Shown piece after piece: positions 22,222 to 33,900 of a DNA stretch of 64,000 nt; position 1 is the first letter of the stretch, and each line of letters begins with the position of its first letter. This DNA is from Telmatactis stephensoni. Taxonomy: Eukaryota; Cnidaria; Anthozoa; Actiniaria; Isophelliidae. A program made the translations under genes and the position numbers. Location: NCBI GenBank assembly GCA_029948255.1, contig JALIZF010001915.1, forward strand, positions 124,001 to 188,000, in the 5' to 3' direction. The notes beneath the pieces were generated by a model. It was not told the DNA's origin, searched no databases, and saw only the letters and a program-made list of their open reading frames with translations.

Positions 22222-23438
22222 TTTTTATAGTTCCTAGAAGAAGAACTCTTCAACAGGTAAGCTCTTGATTGCAAATCCCTTGTCACTTTCCAAGATATCA
22301 TGTCTTAAAATAAAAAATAAATAAATAAAAACCCGGGTTTTTGTTGTTGTTGTTGTTTTGGAAGGAAATTGGCCCTGCCACGGAAATTGCTTTGGATGAA
22401 CTTTCCAAGTCAATCTATCGAGAAACTGAATATCAAAAGAACTTTAAGCCACTCATCACCCAAGAAAACACATTGACAGTACCAGAAATTGAACACTTAA
22501 TTCGACTGACAGAATTAGAAAGGAAAGAAAGAGAAAATGAGAACGAAGAGAAGAAAAAACAAAAACCAGAAGAAGTGGAAGAAGAGGAAGAAGAAGAAGA
22601 AGACAGAAAGGATGAGTCAAATTTAAAGACAATAGGCTCAGATTCAAACTCAGCGGAAGGAAATAAAAAAGTCATTTCGACAAATGCTGGAAATACCATG
22701 CCATTACAGAACCATCCAGTTACCAACAACGTTTCGCTTATAAAGAAAACACTTCCATCACTTAGCGCACTTAGTTCGTCGTTAGACTACAGGGCGAAGC
22801 CAAAAATATCCTTTCTTCTCCCTAAAGTAGCAGATTACGGTAAAAAGAAAACGCTAGACTCGTCCAAACTCATTACCCTTCCCACAATGCCTTGGTCACC
22901 TAGAACTGGTCTGTATGGAAATGTTAGGCTACCATCAATAGGATTTATTCGAACGGATGGATTAAATCACAGAAGACAACTTAGTCTTATAAAACCAAGG
23001 CTACCGCGAGAAATGGTGGGAATGAAATTCAAGAATGACGCGCATGCCAAGTAAGTTTATAGTATCGCAGGCTCACACACAGTCTCGTGTTCTTTCTTCT
23101 TTGATCAGATCAACTACGCAGGCTACACCACAGGTAGCCCATACTTGTGTAAAATCTCAGAATAACCGGCCTGCATGCGCAGTAAGAATGAACGACTCCG
23201 GAGTGCGGGATTGCGACAGTCCGCGATATTTTAAAAAGCGTATTTTTTTAAATATCAGTTCTTAACTAAAGTTTTCCTTTAACTGATCGTTTGAAATGAT
23301 AATAATTAGATCATTATTTTATAATTATTTGACAGATATCACAGGAACCATCCAGAGCCGATCCCAGACCACCGTGATTCAATCACGGATGGTAGACAAC
23401 ACTTCTTTTATGGAGTACATGCGTCATTACTGAGATGA
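17605..23438 (+). CDS. Unrecognised protein, 8 exons, about 464 residues
   Basis: Exons: 17605-17732, 18315-18452, 19251-about 19376, 19673-19738, 20626-20747, 22231-22256, 22365-23050, 23336-23438 (TGA 23436-23438). Phases agree throughout, but the donor after exon 3 (CA|GTTGGA) is weak, so that boundary is uncertain. Visible features: N-terminal LFHPGWVKEHEILA; a charged, glutamate-rich coiled stretch in exon 7 (LIRLTELERKEREN followed by an E/K run); a basic Pro-rich part (TMPWSPRTGLYGNVRLPSIG); and a C-terminus DGRQHFFYGVHASLLR. No enzyme motif, signal peptide or membrane segment is seen. The short Pro/aromatic motifs and charged helix would suit a cytoskeletal or ciliary protein, but that is a guess. 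A CRE array sits just upstream. Confidence 0.65.
18572..18860. mobile_element. MITE with AAGGCCNGG...CACACG ends, copy 1
   Basis: In intron 2 of the unknown gene. Inner words such as GGTGCAACACGATTTTGCAG and GTTGCGCGCAATGTT are inverted around a spacer. A second copy of the type lies at about 21862-22110. Open frames here are not genes. Confidence 0.5.
18861..19200. mobile_element. Palindromic element with AAGGTGCGGTAATACGAGCA ends
   Basis: AAGGTGCGGTAATACGAGCA at the left is matched by TGCTCGTATTACCGCACCTT ending at 19200. A second nested inverted repeat (GCTCGTATTACCGCCCCGCG near 18941 and CGCGGGGCGGTAATACGAGC near 19095) lies inside, with TTGTTGCGTGACAAGTT words between. Right next to exon 3 of the host gene. 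The three overlapping open frames on both strands are palindrome artefacts. Confidence 0.8.
19981..20140. mobile_element. MITE related to 5359-5501, third copy
   Basis: Starts TAGAGCACTTTCGGTATGAG and closes CATACTCATACGAAATCTAC, with the family interior of CCGTGTCATGACCGTGTCAG and GTGCCGTAACAGTGCCGTAC words. It lies in intron 4 of the unknown gene, directly before the SINE at 20301. Confidence 0.65.
20301..20567 (+). mobile_element. tRNA-derived SINE, copy A
   Basis: The head resembles a tRNA gene with an A-box-like TAGCTCAGTTG...TTAGTGCG and a B-box-like GAGTTTAATTCC. The body shares long words with the copy at 49594-49865 (TTTCGACTTCTTTCCTTTCC, AACGGAGCACTGAT, GGCTTCCTGGGAGACC), and the tail is a (TTACCTTTATC)-like repeat. 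Intronic in the unknown gene. Confidence 0.8.
21125..21266. repeat. Minisatellite, unit of 54-55 bp, about 2.6 copies
   Basis: A unit containing AACAGAGCCGAACTCTAGAA followed by CAGAGCAGAGCAGATCAAAA recurs at 21125, 21180 and 21234. The purine-rich AACAGAGC theme begins earlier (about 21077). It creates a repetitive minus-strand open frame that is not a gene. It lies in intron 5 of the unknown gene. Confidence 0.85.
21385..21730. mobile_element. Dispersed repeat carrying TTTTGACGTCATC, copy 2
   Basis: Same family as about 7513 and 53485 (GTATTACGCGCGCTTTGATTGG, TTTCAATGAATATTATATAA, TGTACTCTAATAGATGCAC, CCTCACCACATTTTGACGTC). This copy keeps a perfect CRE TGACGTCA at 21665-21672. A GACC/GACT-rich simple stretch is inserted near 21460-21515. 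Non-coding. Confidence 0.65.
21862..22110. mobile_element. MITE with AAGGCCAGCGACACACGATA end, copy 2
   Basis: Starts AAGGCCAGCGACACACGATA and closes GCATCGCGTGTGTCAGACGTTT, with inner inverted words (GCGCGCAACACAGAG; CTGTGTTGCGCACAATGTTG). Related to 18572-18860. Intron 5 of the unknown gene. Confidence 0.5.
22132..22226 (+). repeat. Tetranucleotide tract (TGAC/GACC/GATT)n
   Basis: Runs of GACC then GACT then GATT repeats end a few bases before the T-run and acceptor of the 26-nt exon 6 (22231-22256) of the unknown gene. Confidence 0.85.
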
Positions 23439-24740
23439 CATTACTAACACGTGACTGTAAGCTACCAATGAGATGCTACCACGATAGCGTACTAAGAACT
23501 GAAACAAGAACAGTAATGAGAGCTATCGTTAACTGTGTAAAAACAGATCAGTACTTCTGTAGCTTTATTGCTGTTGCTAGCACGCTTGGTTCTAGAAGAT
23601 GCGTATTTTCTTTTTCTTGTAATCTGATAATATATTCATCTTTTGTATAAAATCAGATTAGAGTTAAGTTTGCATCTGTTTTCTCTTGAAATGCTTCTCA
23701 GGGTTCTCATAAATTGGTCGAGCTTGAGGGGCTCTTGGGTCTCAACATCAAATTTCATATCGAAATGTTGAAAAAAATAGGTGATACCTTTATCAACTGA
23801 TGGTCGATTCACTAAAAAGCCCTTAAGCAATAAAAAATGATTGCTTATTTAAAAAAAACGGAAAAAGTGATGCTATTTCATAGCGGCTTTTCTTAAATTA
23901 TAGCTAATCTACAATTTTTACAGCGTACATTCTTTACAAACGTTTTATAAGCAGCAGGGACAATCAAGAATTAATTGTATCTTCAGTTTGATTTATTGTG
24001 ATATTTTCAAAGATAACATATATTTTTCTAATTTAAGCTTGCGGTTTTTCTAGATCGACTCTTTTAATAGGACTCCTACCAAACAAAAAACATGCATGAT
24101 CCAATTAACTTATTTTAATGAGACTAATTCAACTCTTTTGACAGTTTGAATGTTTTAATGCATTTTAACCTGTACATGTTTACCTTATTACATCCCAAAT
24201 GCAATATTACAAATCTCAGCTGGAACATTCTTTATCGGGCACGGGCGTTGCTACGGTGATTAAGCTGACGCAATCTTCAGACAATCATTGGGATTACTAC
24301 TAATTAAAAACGCGATTCCTGGCTTTTGAAAAACTATTTTTGAAGCCAAGAAAATGTCTTCTCTAATTATCATCTCAGAGAACCGGGCCATGAAATTGGA
24401 AAGTTTGCAGTTTTACAACTTTCTAATCAGTTCACGATGTAAAATATACTGCTATGCTATGATGTGCCATTTGAATAGTATTTACAAAACAGGCTAAAAC
24501 AATATAAGGAAAGAAAACATACCATAAGGTCTATTACAATAGAATTTATTATTTTAGGCAAATTGAGAATGAAAGATTCATGTCATTATAAAAGAGCCCA
24601 TTAAACCTTTTTCAGTAGGAGACAAATTACCGTACATACATAGTCCCCCCTTTTTAAAATGGGGTATGTATGGGGGGGGGGGGGAGAGAAGTTGTTCTCG
24701 TCCCTCGTCTGGCTTCCGTCTGGCTTCCTCTGCCTCTCTC

Positions 24741-24800
<60 letters not shown>

Positions 24801-27800
24801 GAGGGCCATGCTAGGGATACTGAAGAGGATGAGTCAGTGCATTAAGCGAAGATAGTTGGGTTGGGAGGAGTGAGGCTGAGCCAAGTCATGCGCTGATCCT
24901 GCAAACTAGCTCATGCCTTCCGAGTGTTGTTGACTGATGCAAGTTGGTTGATGTATTGCATCATGTAAGCGAGATAAACCGAAAAAGAAAACTCGAAAAA
25001 TTAAAGTTTGGTTAACTAAGGCTTCGTCCGAACCGGACCAATCACTTTTGAAAACGCGTACGCATGTATATCTTTTTCTGGTACGGTTTGGCCTGCGTAC
25101 ATACTGAAACAGCGTACGCATTTTTCTTTTGTCTAAGGTCCAAAAACGGAGGAAAACGAAAATTTTTTCGTGAGCCATGTTACAAGTTAGCCAGCTATTT
25201 AGGTCTTTAGTATAAATCATATACGGTAAGAATAGCAAGGAGCAAAAATGGACTGTACAAATGCAGGTCAACTGAACCGTGAGTTGGAGCAATAACAAGG
25301 CAGATCGCCTAATGTACATATAGGCTTCGGACAAACACTGCAATGCAAAATTTTTGGTTTTATACGGCTTAGTCGAGTGAATTTTGAATGAGGGCTAGGT
25401 CGATTTATATCTAGCTTCGGATGATCCCATATCGAGAACTATTCCGTTTCGACTTTGGACCGAGAACTGAGTTAAGTGCGAGGACGTGTCTGCATTTGTG
25501 TTCTATAAGTAAAGTGGTTTTACAGCAGATCTAGAAATAATGCGTGAAATTATAACCTAAATCTTTATCAAGACGATACTCATCGCCATCGCAACGACAA
25601 TGACGTTAATAATTGAAATAAGGTGCGTTCACGCCTTTTAACCTGAAAATAAAATAGGTGGGCGTGACACCCACGTGGTTTTCAGTGATTAAATCCCACG
25701 CTTAGTAGCCCAAGTGGGCCATGTGCCGCCGTGAAAGTCGATTCTACCTTTTGATGACTGCAATTTAAAATAGCCGACGGTACAAGTCCGGGACTGAAAC
25801 CGCAGTAATTAAAAAGCAGTCATGGTTCTTAGAGGAAATAGCTTAGTCGTCGATAGTGATCGATAACTAAAACATATCGGCAACCAGTAAAATCGCTTTG
25901 TTCTCAAATTCAAATGAGCTAGTCCAGTTTCATCGACAGGACGACTACTTTTTTCCAGCTAGTGCCTGTGGGCAAGTTATCGACAGCTTTATCTCGGTAG
26001 ATAAATAATGTTTGTTGTCGCAAACTCTACCTAGTATATATTGGAAAAAGTGACACATCCTTACATGGTGCAATTTTTTCTGAAATTCGTCTCGCAATTC
26101 ATAGATCCACAATTTGCTTGAGTGACCATGAAACAAATGCGCAGCGTTCCCACTGGAATATAGAATGTCCGACAAACATCGTGGATTTCAGAAAGATTTA
26201 CCGCATTTACTGATTTTTTTTCCTAACGTACTCTTAGAATACATGAATTCCAAGACAGACATATAAACGTTTCAGCAATCTATGTATATTCGTGCTGTAT
26301 ACTGAGAAAAACGTATTTGGCTTGTCGGACGTAGCGACAGTAACTAATTTAGATGGAACACTATGGACAGTGGATCTATGAATGGCGTTGCGAAACAAGT
26401 TGCATGCAAGAACCACTGCAGCACGTAACGTAACATACACTGACCCTGTATCATGCAAAATCATTGCGAGAAAAAAAGCAGCAACGCGTACGTTTTCGGT
26501 GCAAATTTATTAAGGAGACACAACGCGCACAAACCATGGGTTTTTGACAAGGGATTTGGTCTTTAAAGAAGTAATCTCAGTATTGATTTAAGTTATTAAG
26601 TTATGTCCTATTTTTATAGAGCAAAAGGTTTTAAATGGGTATACATCAACTTGAAATATTCTGGGAAGAATTTAAATCCTTTTTTCATCAAAAAGAATCA
26701 ACTCAAACCATTCAATTTTATCCTTTTTTCGAACTTCTTGTGATAGGAACATGGCGCTTTTCAGTGAACAACTAATGAGGTGTTGTCTTAAATTACTCTC
26801 CGTACTTCTTTGTTCATTGTTCTGCATTTAGTAGTATCATTTATTTTGTGGCCATTTTAGAGGTTAAAGTCTATATAGCTTAAAAATAATGAAATTAGCA
26901 TAGAATTTGTTAATCACTTGTTATAAGGCAATCTCAGTCTGGTTGCTATGACAACAGTGTGCCGAATGACTTTTTTAAGTGGATTCATTAAAAGTTACAG
27001 TGATTTCAACATGACCAAAAACACTGCAAAAGTTGGCTTTCATTCTATACTAACTTCTTGATATTATATTTGAGAACATGTGCGTGAATTTTACAACTAC
27101 TGACAACAAACTACGTGGGATCCATGAAATGGATTTTGTATATTGTGGTCAATTTTTGTTGATTTCTACGAATCATATTGACAAACTCCATGAACGAAGT
27201 TTAGAGTTGACAAGTTCACCATTCAGTCCAGAAAAGTATCTAGCTTCATATATATTCAGCAAAATGACATTATCGATACGAAAGGTTTCTTACAGAGCAA
27301 ATAAACCTTTTAAAATCTCATTAAAATAAGAAATCGTAAAATTGAAAAGATTTCTGGAATGAACCTTAGGTTGTCTTGGCAGCGAGAAATCAAAAGTTTC
27401 TATTGCGAAATCAGACTTTTTATAAAGGAAGAAATGATTTCAATTTGCGTTTTTCAAAATGTTTAGATCGGGAAAACTTGGGGAAATTCTCACTTTTTTC
27501 ACTAGATTTAAAAAATATATCTGTTGAAAGAGTGGGTTGATTTATGTACGCTTTGAATTGCTTAGTAACAATTTCTTTGATACAAACAATGTTTTCCATC
27601 ATTTTGCTTGATTGAATGATTCAATGATTTCGACCAATCAGAGAAGCTGAAGCGTCGTTCCGATCACAAAAATACCAGCCAGCCTTTACGATCACCTGTG
27701 GTAACCAAATAACTCTTTCTTATCAACTGAATAGGAAACGATACTATAATTATTACTGCTTCCTTCAAATTAGCATAATTTATTACTCTTTCCAAATATG

Positions 27801-27992
27801 GGAGGAAGCTTTCAACCTATTGTTCTCTGAATAGAGATCCTTTGATCTGATTGGATAACGTGTGTATGAGTTTTATAACAACCGGCGGAGTGGGTCTTTT
27901 CCCAGTTGTGAACAAAACTCATGACTGGCTCGCACTAAATCTTAAATACTACCTTCCCTAACTTCTTTCCCTTATCATCTACCCCCTCAACC
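23439..27992. other. Intergenic, 4.5 kb, no gene seen
   Basis: AT-rich DNA without supportable exons. A possible poly(A) signal (AATAAA, 23829-23834) could serve the gene at 17605-23438. The longest frame (minus, 24906-25343) has no splice support or family resemblance. A G-run and a (CT)n tract lie at 24674-24797. Just before the bZIP gene there is an inverted CCAAT box at 27850-27854. Confidence 0.5.
24670..24797. repeat. G-run and (CT)n microsatellite
   Basis: A run of G (about 24674-24685) is followed after 60 bp by about 55 bp of pure CT dinucleotide (to about 24797). Both are slippage-prone and likely polymorphic. Confidence 0.9.
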
Positions 27993-30900
27993 ATGGACAG
28001 TTCTTTAGATCTTAGTATAGTAAAGAAAGAGCCAGGATTGTCGTCAATTTGCCCTTCAGACTCAGGACTATTTGATACCATGATGCAAGATGATTTTCAC
28101 AGCTTCCAAGTGAGTAAAACTTCGTAGTAAATGTATATATTATTACGTTATTAGATAAACTGCTTTTGGACTCTTTAAAACCTCTCAAACTCTTAATTTC
28201 TAGCTCGATATTAAGTAGTATACTTTTATTGTAGCATAATGACGACCCGGTTCCTGTTGACTGGCTTTCAAGTTTTTTCGATGAAGTGCCATCATGTATG
28301 GAGCAAAGTCTGCCAAGTTATAACTTACCAGAATATACATCTAATACCAGCTTGCACTATCCATCCAAGAATCATTCTCTAAGTTTAAGTGGCTTAAGTG
28401 TGGATCCTATGCCAGCTCTACCTGAAGACTGTTCAAATGAATCTTTGTATTGCCCAACCCCGACTTCGAGGTCTCGATCTCCCGACTTTGATCACAGTAA
28501 ATTCACAGATGAAGTGAACGAGGACTTAAAAACAAATTTATTTGGAAGACATTCATTATGTCCTCCTTTTGAACAAAATAACTTTAATAGTCAACTGGAA
28601 GGATCAGAGATTGATCGAATAAATTCCTTGAATGATTCGAAAACTTCCATCGTAAAAAGTTCTCACGAATCTGACCCAGACATAGGCGAGAATGAATCAG
28701 GTAAGATTAAAATTTATATTTTATACACTACTATTGGCTTAAAGAGTATTGAATAATTTTAAGTTGTAAATAAGTTGGAACATTTTGAATAGATTTTTTG
28801 ATCAAGAAAGCTTTCAACAAAAAACACATGAGGAATATTAAAGTTTCATGAGATCTAGCTTGTATCGGTACCAAACATTGTCACTCTTTTGTCTATTTAT
28901 TTCATTTTTCCTTTCACATTTCTCGTACTTTTTACTAGTTCAAAATTCAAACCTCAAAGTAGAGACTTAGTTTACTCAAATTCACGAATAAAAACAATTT
29001 TAGCCCAAAGTTGAGTCATTTTGATCCAAGATTTGGTGTTAAGAAATTTCTCAACAAAGGTGAAAGACAATAGCTTTGATATTTAATTCTGGGGTCAAAG
29101 TTAGTTCATCTCGGGTTTCTTAAACAAGGGTTTCTTCATTATGCCTGTTACAGTCATGCCCTATCCGGCTTAACGTAAAAAACCTTTCTAACAGTTTCCG
29201 ATTGTTTTTGTGTTGACTATTTTTATCACTGTTACACGTGAATATAATTGGCCTCATTGGATGTACCTAAGTACCAGATAATGTATTTCACATGTTGATT
29301 TCAGTTTTGCCAAATGAACAAGATTTTTTAAATTCTACTTCTAAGTGTTTTTCTCATTTCTTTTCGTATCAACAGAAGTATTTTTAACTTGAATAAATTA
29401 CTAGAAACTGCAGACTAGTAAATTTCTAGCCTTGGGCGTACATGTATCGCATTACACCCGTATTTCTTCCCAACGTGATTTTTTGCGAGTAAAATAGTTG
29501 TGTGCATATTTTGGATAATCTACAGCATTAAGAAACTTAACCAAAAGTTCTTTTTAATGTAAAAGTAACGAAAATCAAACACAGCTGATAAAACAATTGT
29601 TGTTAATACAGACACAGTGTAATATTCATATTTCCCTGTTAAAGAAATCCATTCAGTGTTTTTCAGTGTTACGATTTACGTTAAAAAATCGTTTGCTTCG
29701 ACGAAAATAAATTTCTGATCAAGCATTTTTATTAATTGTAACGTTGGTTGTCATGACTACGAAATTTTGATGTGATGTTTGACGTATATTTTGCTGCTCT
29801 GTCGTCATTGTGTTTTTGTATTCGAAAATAGTTCTTGCAATGACGTTTTATCTTTTATTCTAGAATTGTATAGCAACGTTAATTTAAAATTAACCAAAAC
29901 ATGGCAACACAATTCCTTCTCGTTTTTTAATTCATATTCAAACCTATAAATAACCTATCAATTTTATCTTCAAAATCATCTTGATTTTAACAAAGAACTA
30001 AAATTTTAAAAATGTTAATTATTTACATTGATTTACATTAATTTCGGATGTTATGTTGTGGGATATCAAGAAGAATGTTTATATTTTAATAAAAAAAAAT
30101 CCCCCAATAATTTATTATCAATATAAATCCAATATTTTAAGATCATTTTTTAAAACATTATTGATAACATTAAGTTGTCATTAAATTGATAAACTCTTAG
30201 TTAATATATTCATAAAATGTTAATTAAAGGCTTTAAAATATATATCAATTGATGCTATTATTAGCCCTGTGAAACAATATACTGCCCAAAGTATCTTGTA
30301 ACATGTGCATACAGCTTGCGTCAAAATATAATACTTGTGCATTTCTCATAGGTGATGGGTATTACTATGCACAGCTTCCAATCCAGTCAGAATATGCCAC
30401 GCTCAGACCTTGTACGCAATACAGTAAGAATATCTCCATCACCTCACACCTCATACTCCTCTTTAAATAACTCTTGTCACTTAAATTAAAGTATAAAATA
30501 AACTTATTATAAGCCCCATGCTGATAGATCTGTGGTGAGCCTTCATTATTGTGGGTCACACAGTCTGCATTCTTCGGGCTTCATTAGAAGGACAGACTGG
30601 GTTTGATGTCTCAGATTTCCTGTTTTGCTTATGCTTGCTCTCTCCAATTTCCTGTCTCGCTAATGCTAGTTTGGGTGTAGATAAAAGGCTGAAATGGCCT
30701 GGTGGATGGGTGGACTGGTCAATGTGGACTGACATTAAAACACTGCTGAGCCAAAAATGAGTATTAAAGACAAAGAAAGTAAAAGTATGAAGAAAAGAAA
30801 TGAATGAATGAATGACTGCTATTACTGGTTAAAACAGGTTTTAAACCATTTGTGAGATAATCATCGCATTTACAACTTTGAAAATGAAACAGCACTTAAC

Positions 30901-33900
30901 ACTGAATGGCTTTATTGGTTTTGTATTTGGTGGGACAATATTGCAGTCATTTACTAATTCATTCATTTCTTTTTTCTTCATATTTTTACTTTTAATTATT
31001 TGTCTTTAATATTCATTTTTGGCTCATAGCATTTTAGTGTCAGTCCACATCCGCTAGTCCGCGTCCACCAGTCCATTTCCATCTTTTATCTACACCCTGC
31101 TAGACTTTCTGCTTTCTTACTGAAGGTTATCCACAAAGGAAATTTCAAGGATGTCTTGTTGAAAATGTTCAGAAAATGAGTCTAAAAGGATTTATATTAA
31201 TTAAAGTTCACTCTTATTTGTATCTCTGTGCTAACTTGTGAAATTTAAAACCTTAATAACTTAATAACTTATTCATTTCTTTGAACATCTTTTTCTCATA
31301 AAGTTATCCCAAATAACCATAATAATAAATTGCCTTTTAAATAACTATCATAATGTAGTCATCATTCAGAAAAAACATCTAAGAGTTAATTCATAAATAA
31401 AAAAATTAAATAAATAACTAAAAATAAGAAATTTAATTTACTATGGTGGAACCTCAAAATAACAATTAATTTGCCAATGGGCAGGTAAAGTTAGATCCTT
31501 TTTTTGGGAGATTATTGAATCAAGCTTCTGTTTTATACATTCACTATACTATAACATTGACTGGACTACAAAATGTTGATTATTATTCAAAAAACATTGT
31601 TAAATCAAGGATTGTATATCAGGGTTCCACTGAACACTCTATTATACTATATACAATTGAAGGGTTCCCTGTGAAAATGACCTAAGTGACTTTTTGATGG
31701 ATGTCCTGAGATTAATTTTTCCAACATAGGAAAGTTAATTATAACATATTTTTATACCATTGAAAAAATATCAAAAAATCAGTTAGGCCATTTTCACATG
31801 GAACGTACTCTTCAATTTATAATTAAAAGTATAATGCCTAGAATGTAAAGAGTTAATATTACTTGTATCTTTATGAACCCAGGTTATGACTCAAGTGCAC
31901 ATTCGCCAACAAGTACCACACCAAGTACTCCACCAAGAGAAATTGAAAATGAATTAAGTGGATCAAGTGCTGGAGAATCTACTCCACCATCCATAAGGGT
32001 ACAGTTATGACATTATTTTGTCAATTAAGAAACAGCTATATTTTTATATTTCACATACACTGAGTAAAATATCAACTAGCTTGCAAATACAATTCAACCT
32101 TCTATAAAGACCAGCATGCACTAGTGGTCAAGTCACTGTGACACAACATGGGGACATGCCGCTGTAACAATTCCCCTTATGTACTGTGGAATTTCTGAGA
32201 AAAGTCTTGTTGTCAAGACAATTTTTTTGCTATAACACATTGCACAAATTCAAACTGGTTTGAAATCGTGTGTAAGACTGAAACGACAAAATGAGTGAAA
32301 GTGGTTTCGTTGCAGCACAATGCACATCAATTGACATGTCGCTGTATCGTGTTGCAGCCTTAGTGGACTCCTTCAGACCAGGAATGAGAGTCTGCTTACA
32401 CGAGATGTCCACTATGGGAGGTTAAAAATGTAGAGTTTATCAGGAGAAAGGGCAACATAAAATGGCAAAATAAAATGTTTCTTTTGCAAATAATAATAAA
32501 ATCTTTGCTGGCAGTCATGACTGAGTGGATTCAGGTGCAAATGCATCTGTAAAACAAATTCTCATTCTCTGTTAGGCCAACATGAAAAATATTCTCTGAA
32601 TGATGGCAGCATGCATCTCACAGTAGTGTTTTTCAGTGTTGTTTAAAGCTTCTTAATTCATTCTTTATAGTATAATAAATAAATTAATCATTTATTTAAA
32701 ATGTTTTGTACTGATCAATGACTGTTGCATGTATATGTCTATTACAGCCCCAAGATAAACAGCCATTTTATCTCACAGAAGAAGAAAGAAGAACATTAAT
32801 AGCAGAGGGTTTGCCTGTACCAGCAGGGCTTCCTCTAACCAAGGTGTGCAATAGTTATATCCAATCCTGTCTTTAAAAAACACCCTTTCTAGAGGAATAG
32901 ATTGAAAATGAAATGGAATGTTGTGATATTGAACAAGTTTTCAAATGGCTTTTTATGTTTAAGCATTTGATTGGCTTACCATAGTGAATTGCCTTTGTGA
33001 TGATGACACTGAAATAGCTATCTAGAATGTACACTGAATTGGCTTTCAAAACAATGGGTTAAATTATAACAATAAAATGGTTTTTCACAACATTTTATTG
33101 GCTTACCAGTGATAGCACTGAAATGGCTTTCTGCCACTTTGAATTGGCTTTCAAAACATTCCAGTAGTCTACATGCCAGCTTAACTTTTTATAAATATGT
33201 AAATGATTTCTTGGTATCTAGGTTGAAGAGCGCGCCCTCAAGAAAGTCAGAAGAAAAATAAAAAACAAAGTGAGTTATTAAACTGGTGTTTTTTCAGTAC
33301 TAATTATGCCATTAACCTTAATATACAATCAAGTGGGTTTGCCCCCACACAATGCATAATTATGTAAATAACAATTTCTTTACACATACTAAAACACACA
33401 CACACAAACACCTCATTGCTTACTTGTTGATAGGGTTAAATTGAAAGTGAAATGTTTGGTAATGGTTGCAATGTTTATTTTTAGATATCAGCACAAGAAA
33501 GTAGACGTAAAAAGAAAGAATATATGGAAACATTAGAAAAGAGGTAAAAATACTACATAATCAGTTATGCTATCGCTACTTCATCACTGGCATCATCTTC
33601 ATCATCACCATCATAATATTAGCAGCAGCATATACAGTACCACTTTTAGACCAGTTATTTGAAATCATTTCAATGTCCATTTTGTAGAGTCGAAACATGT
33701 TCAAATGAAAATATGGACTTACGAAAGAAACTTGATGGTTTAGAAAGTGCTAACAGGTAGGAATAATATAATGAGTTTTAAAACTTAGGAAAACGTTTTC
33801 CCAATAATAATTAATTTGCAGTCTGTCTGTCACTTTTCCATAGCTAGTCTATTAATGCCACCAATTTCATTGTATCTGTCGACATTCATATTAACCTTTG

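Noticed and set aside
24906..25343. 145-codon minus-strand frame
   Set aside because: No recognised domain, no neighbouring exons in phase, and unusual composition; treated as chance.
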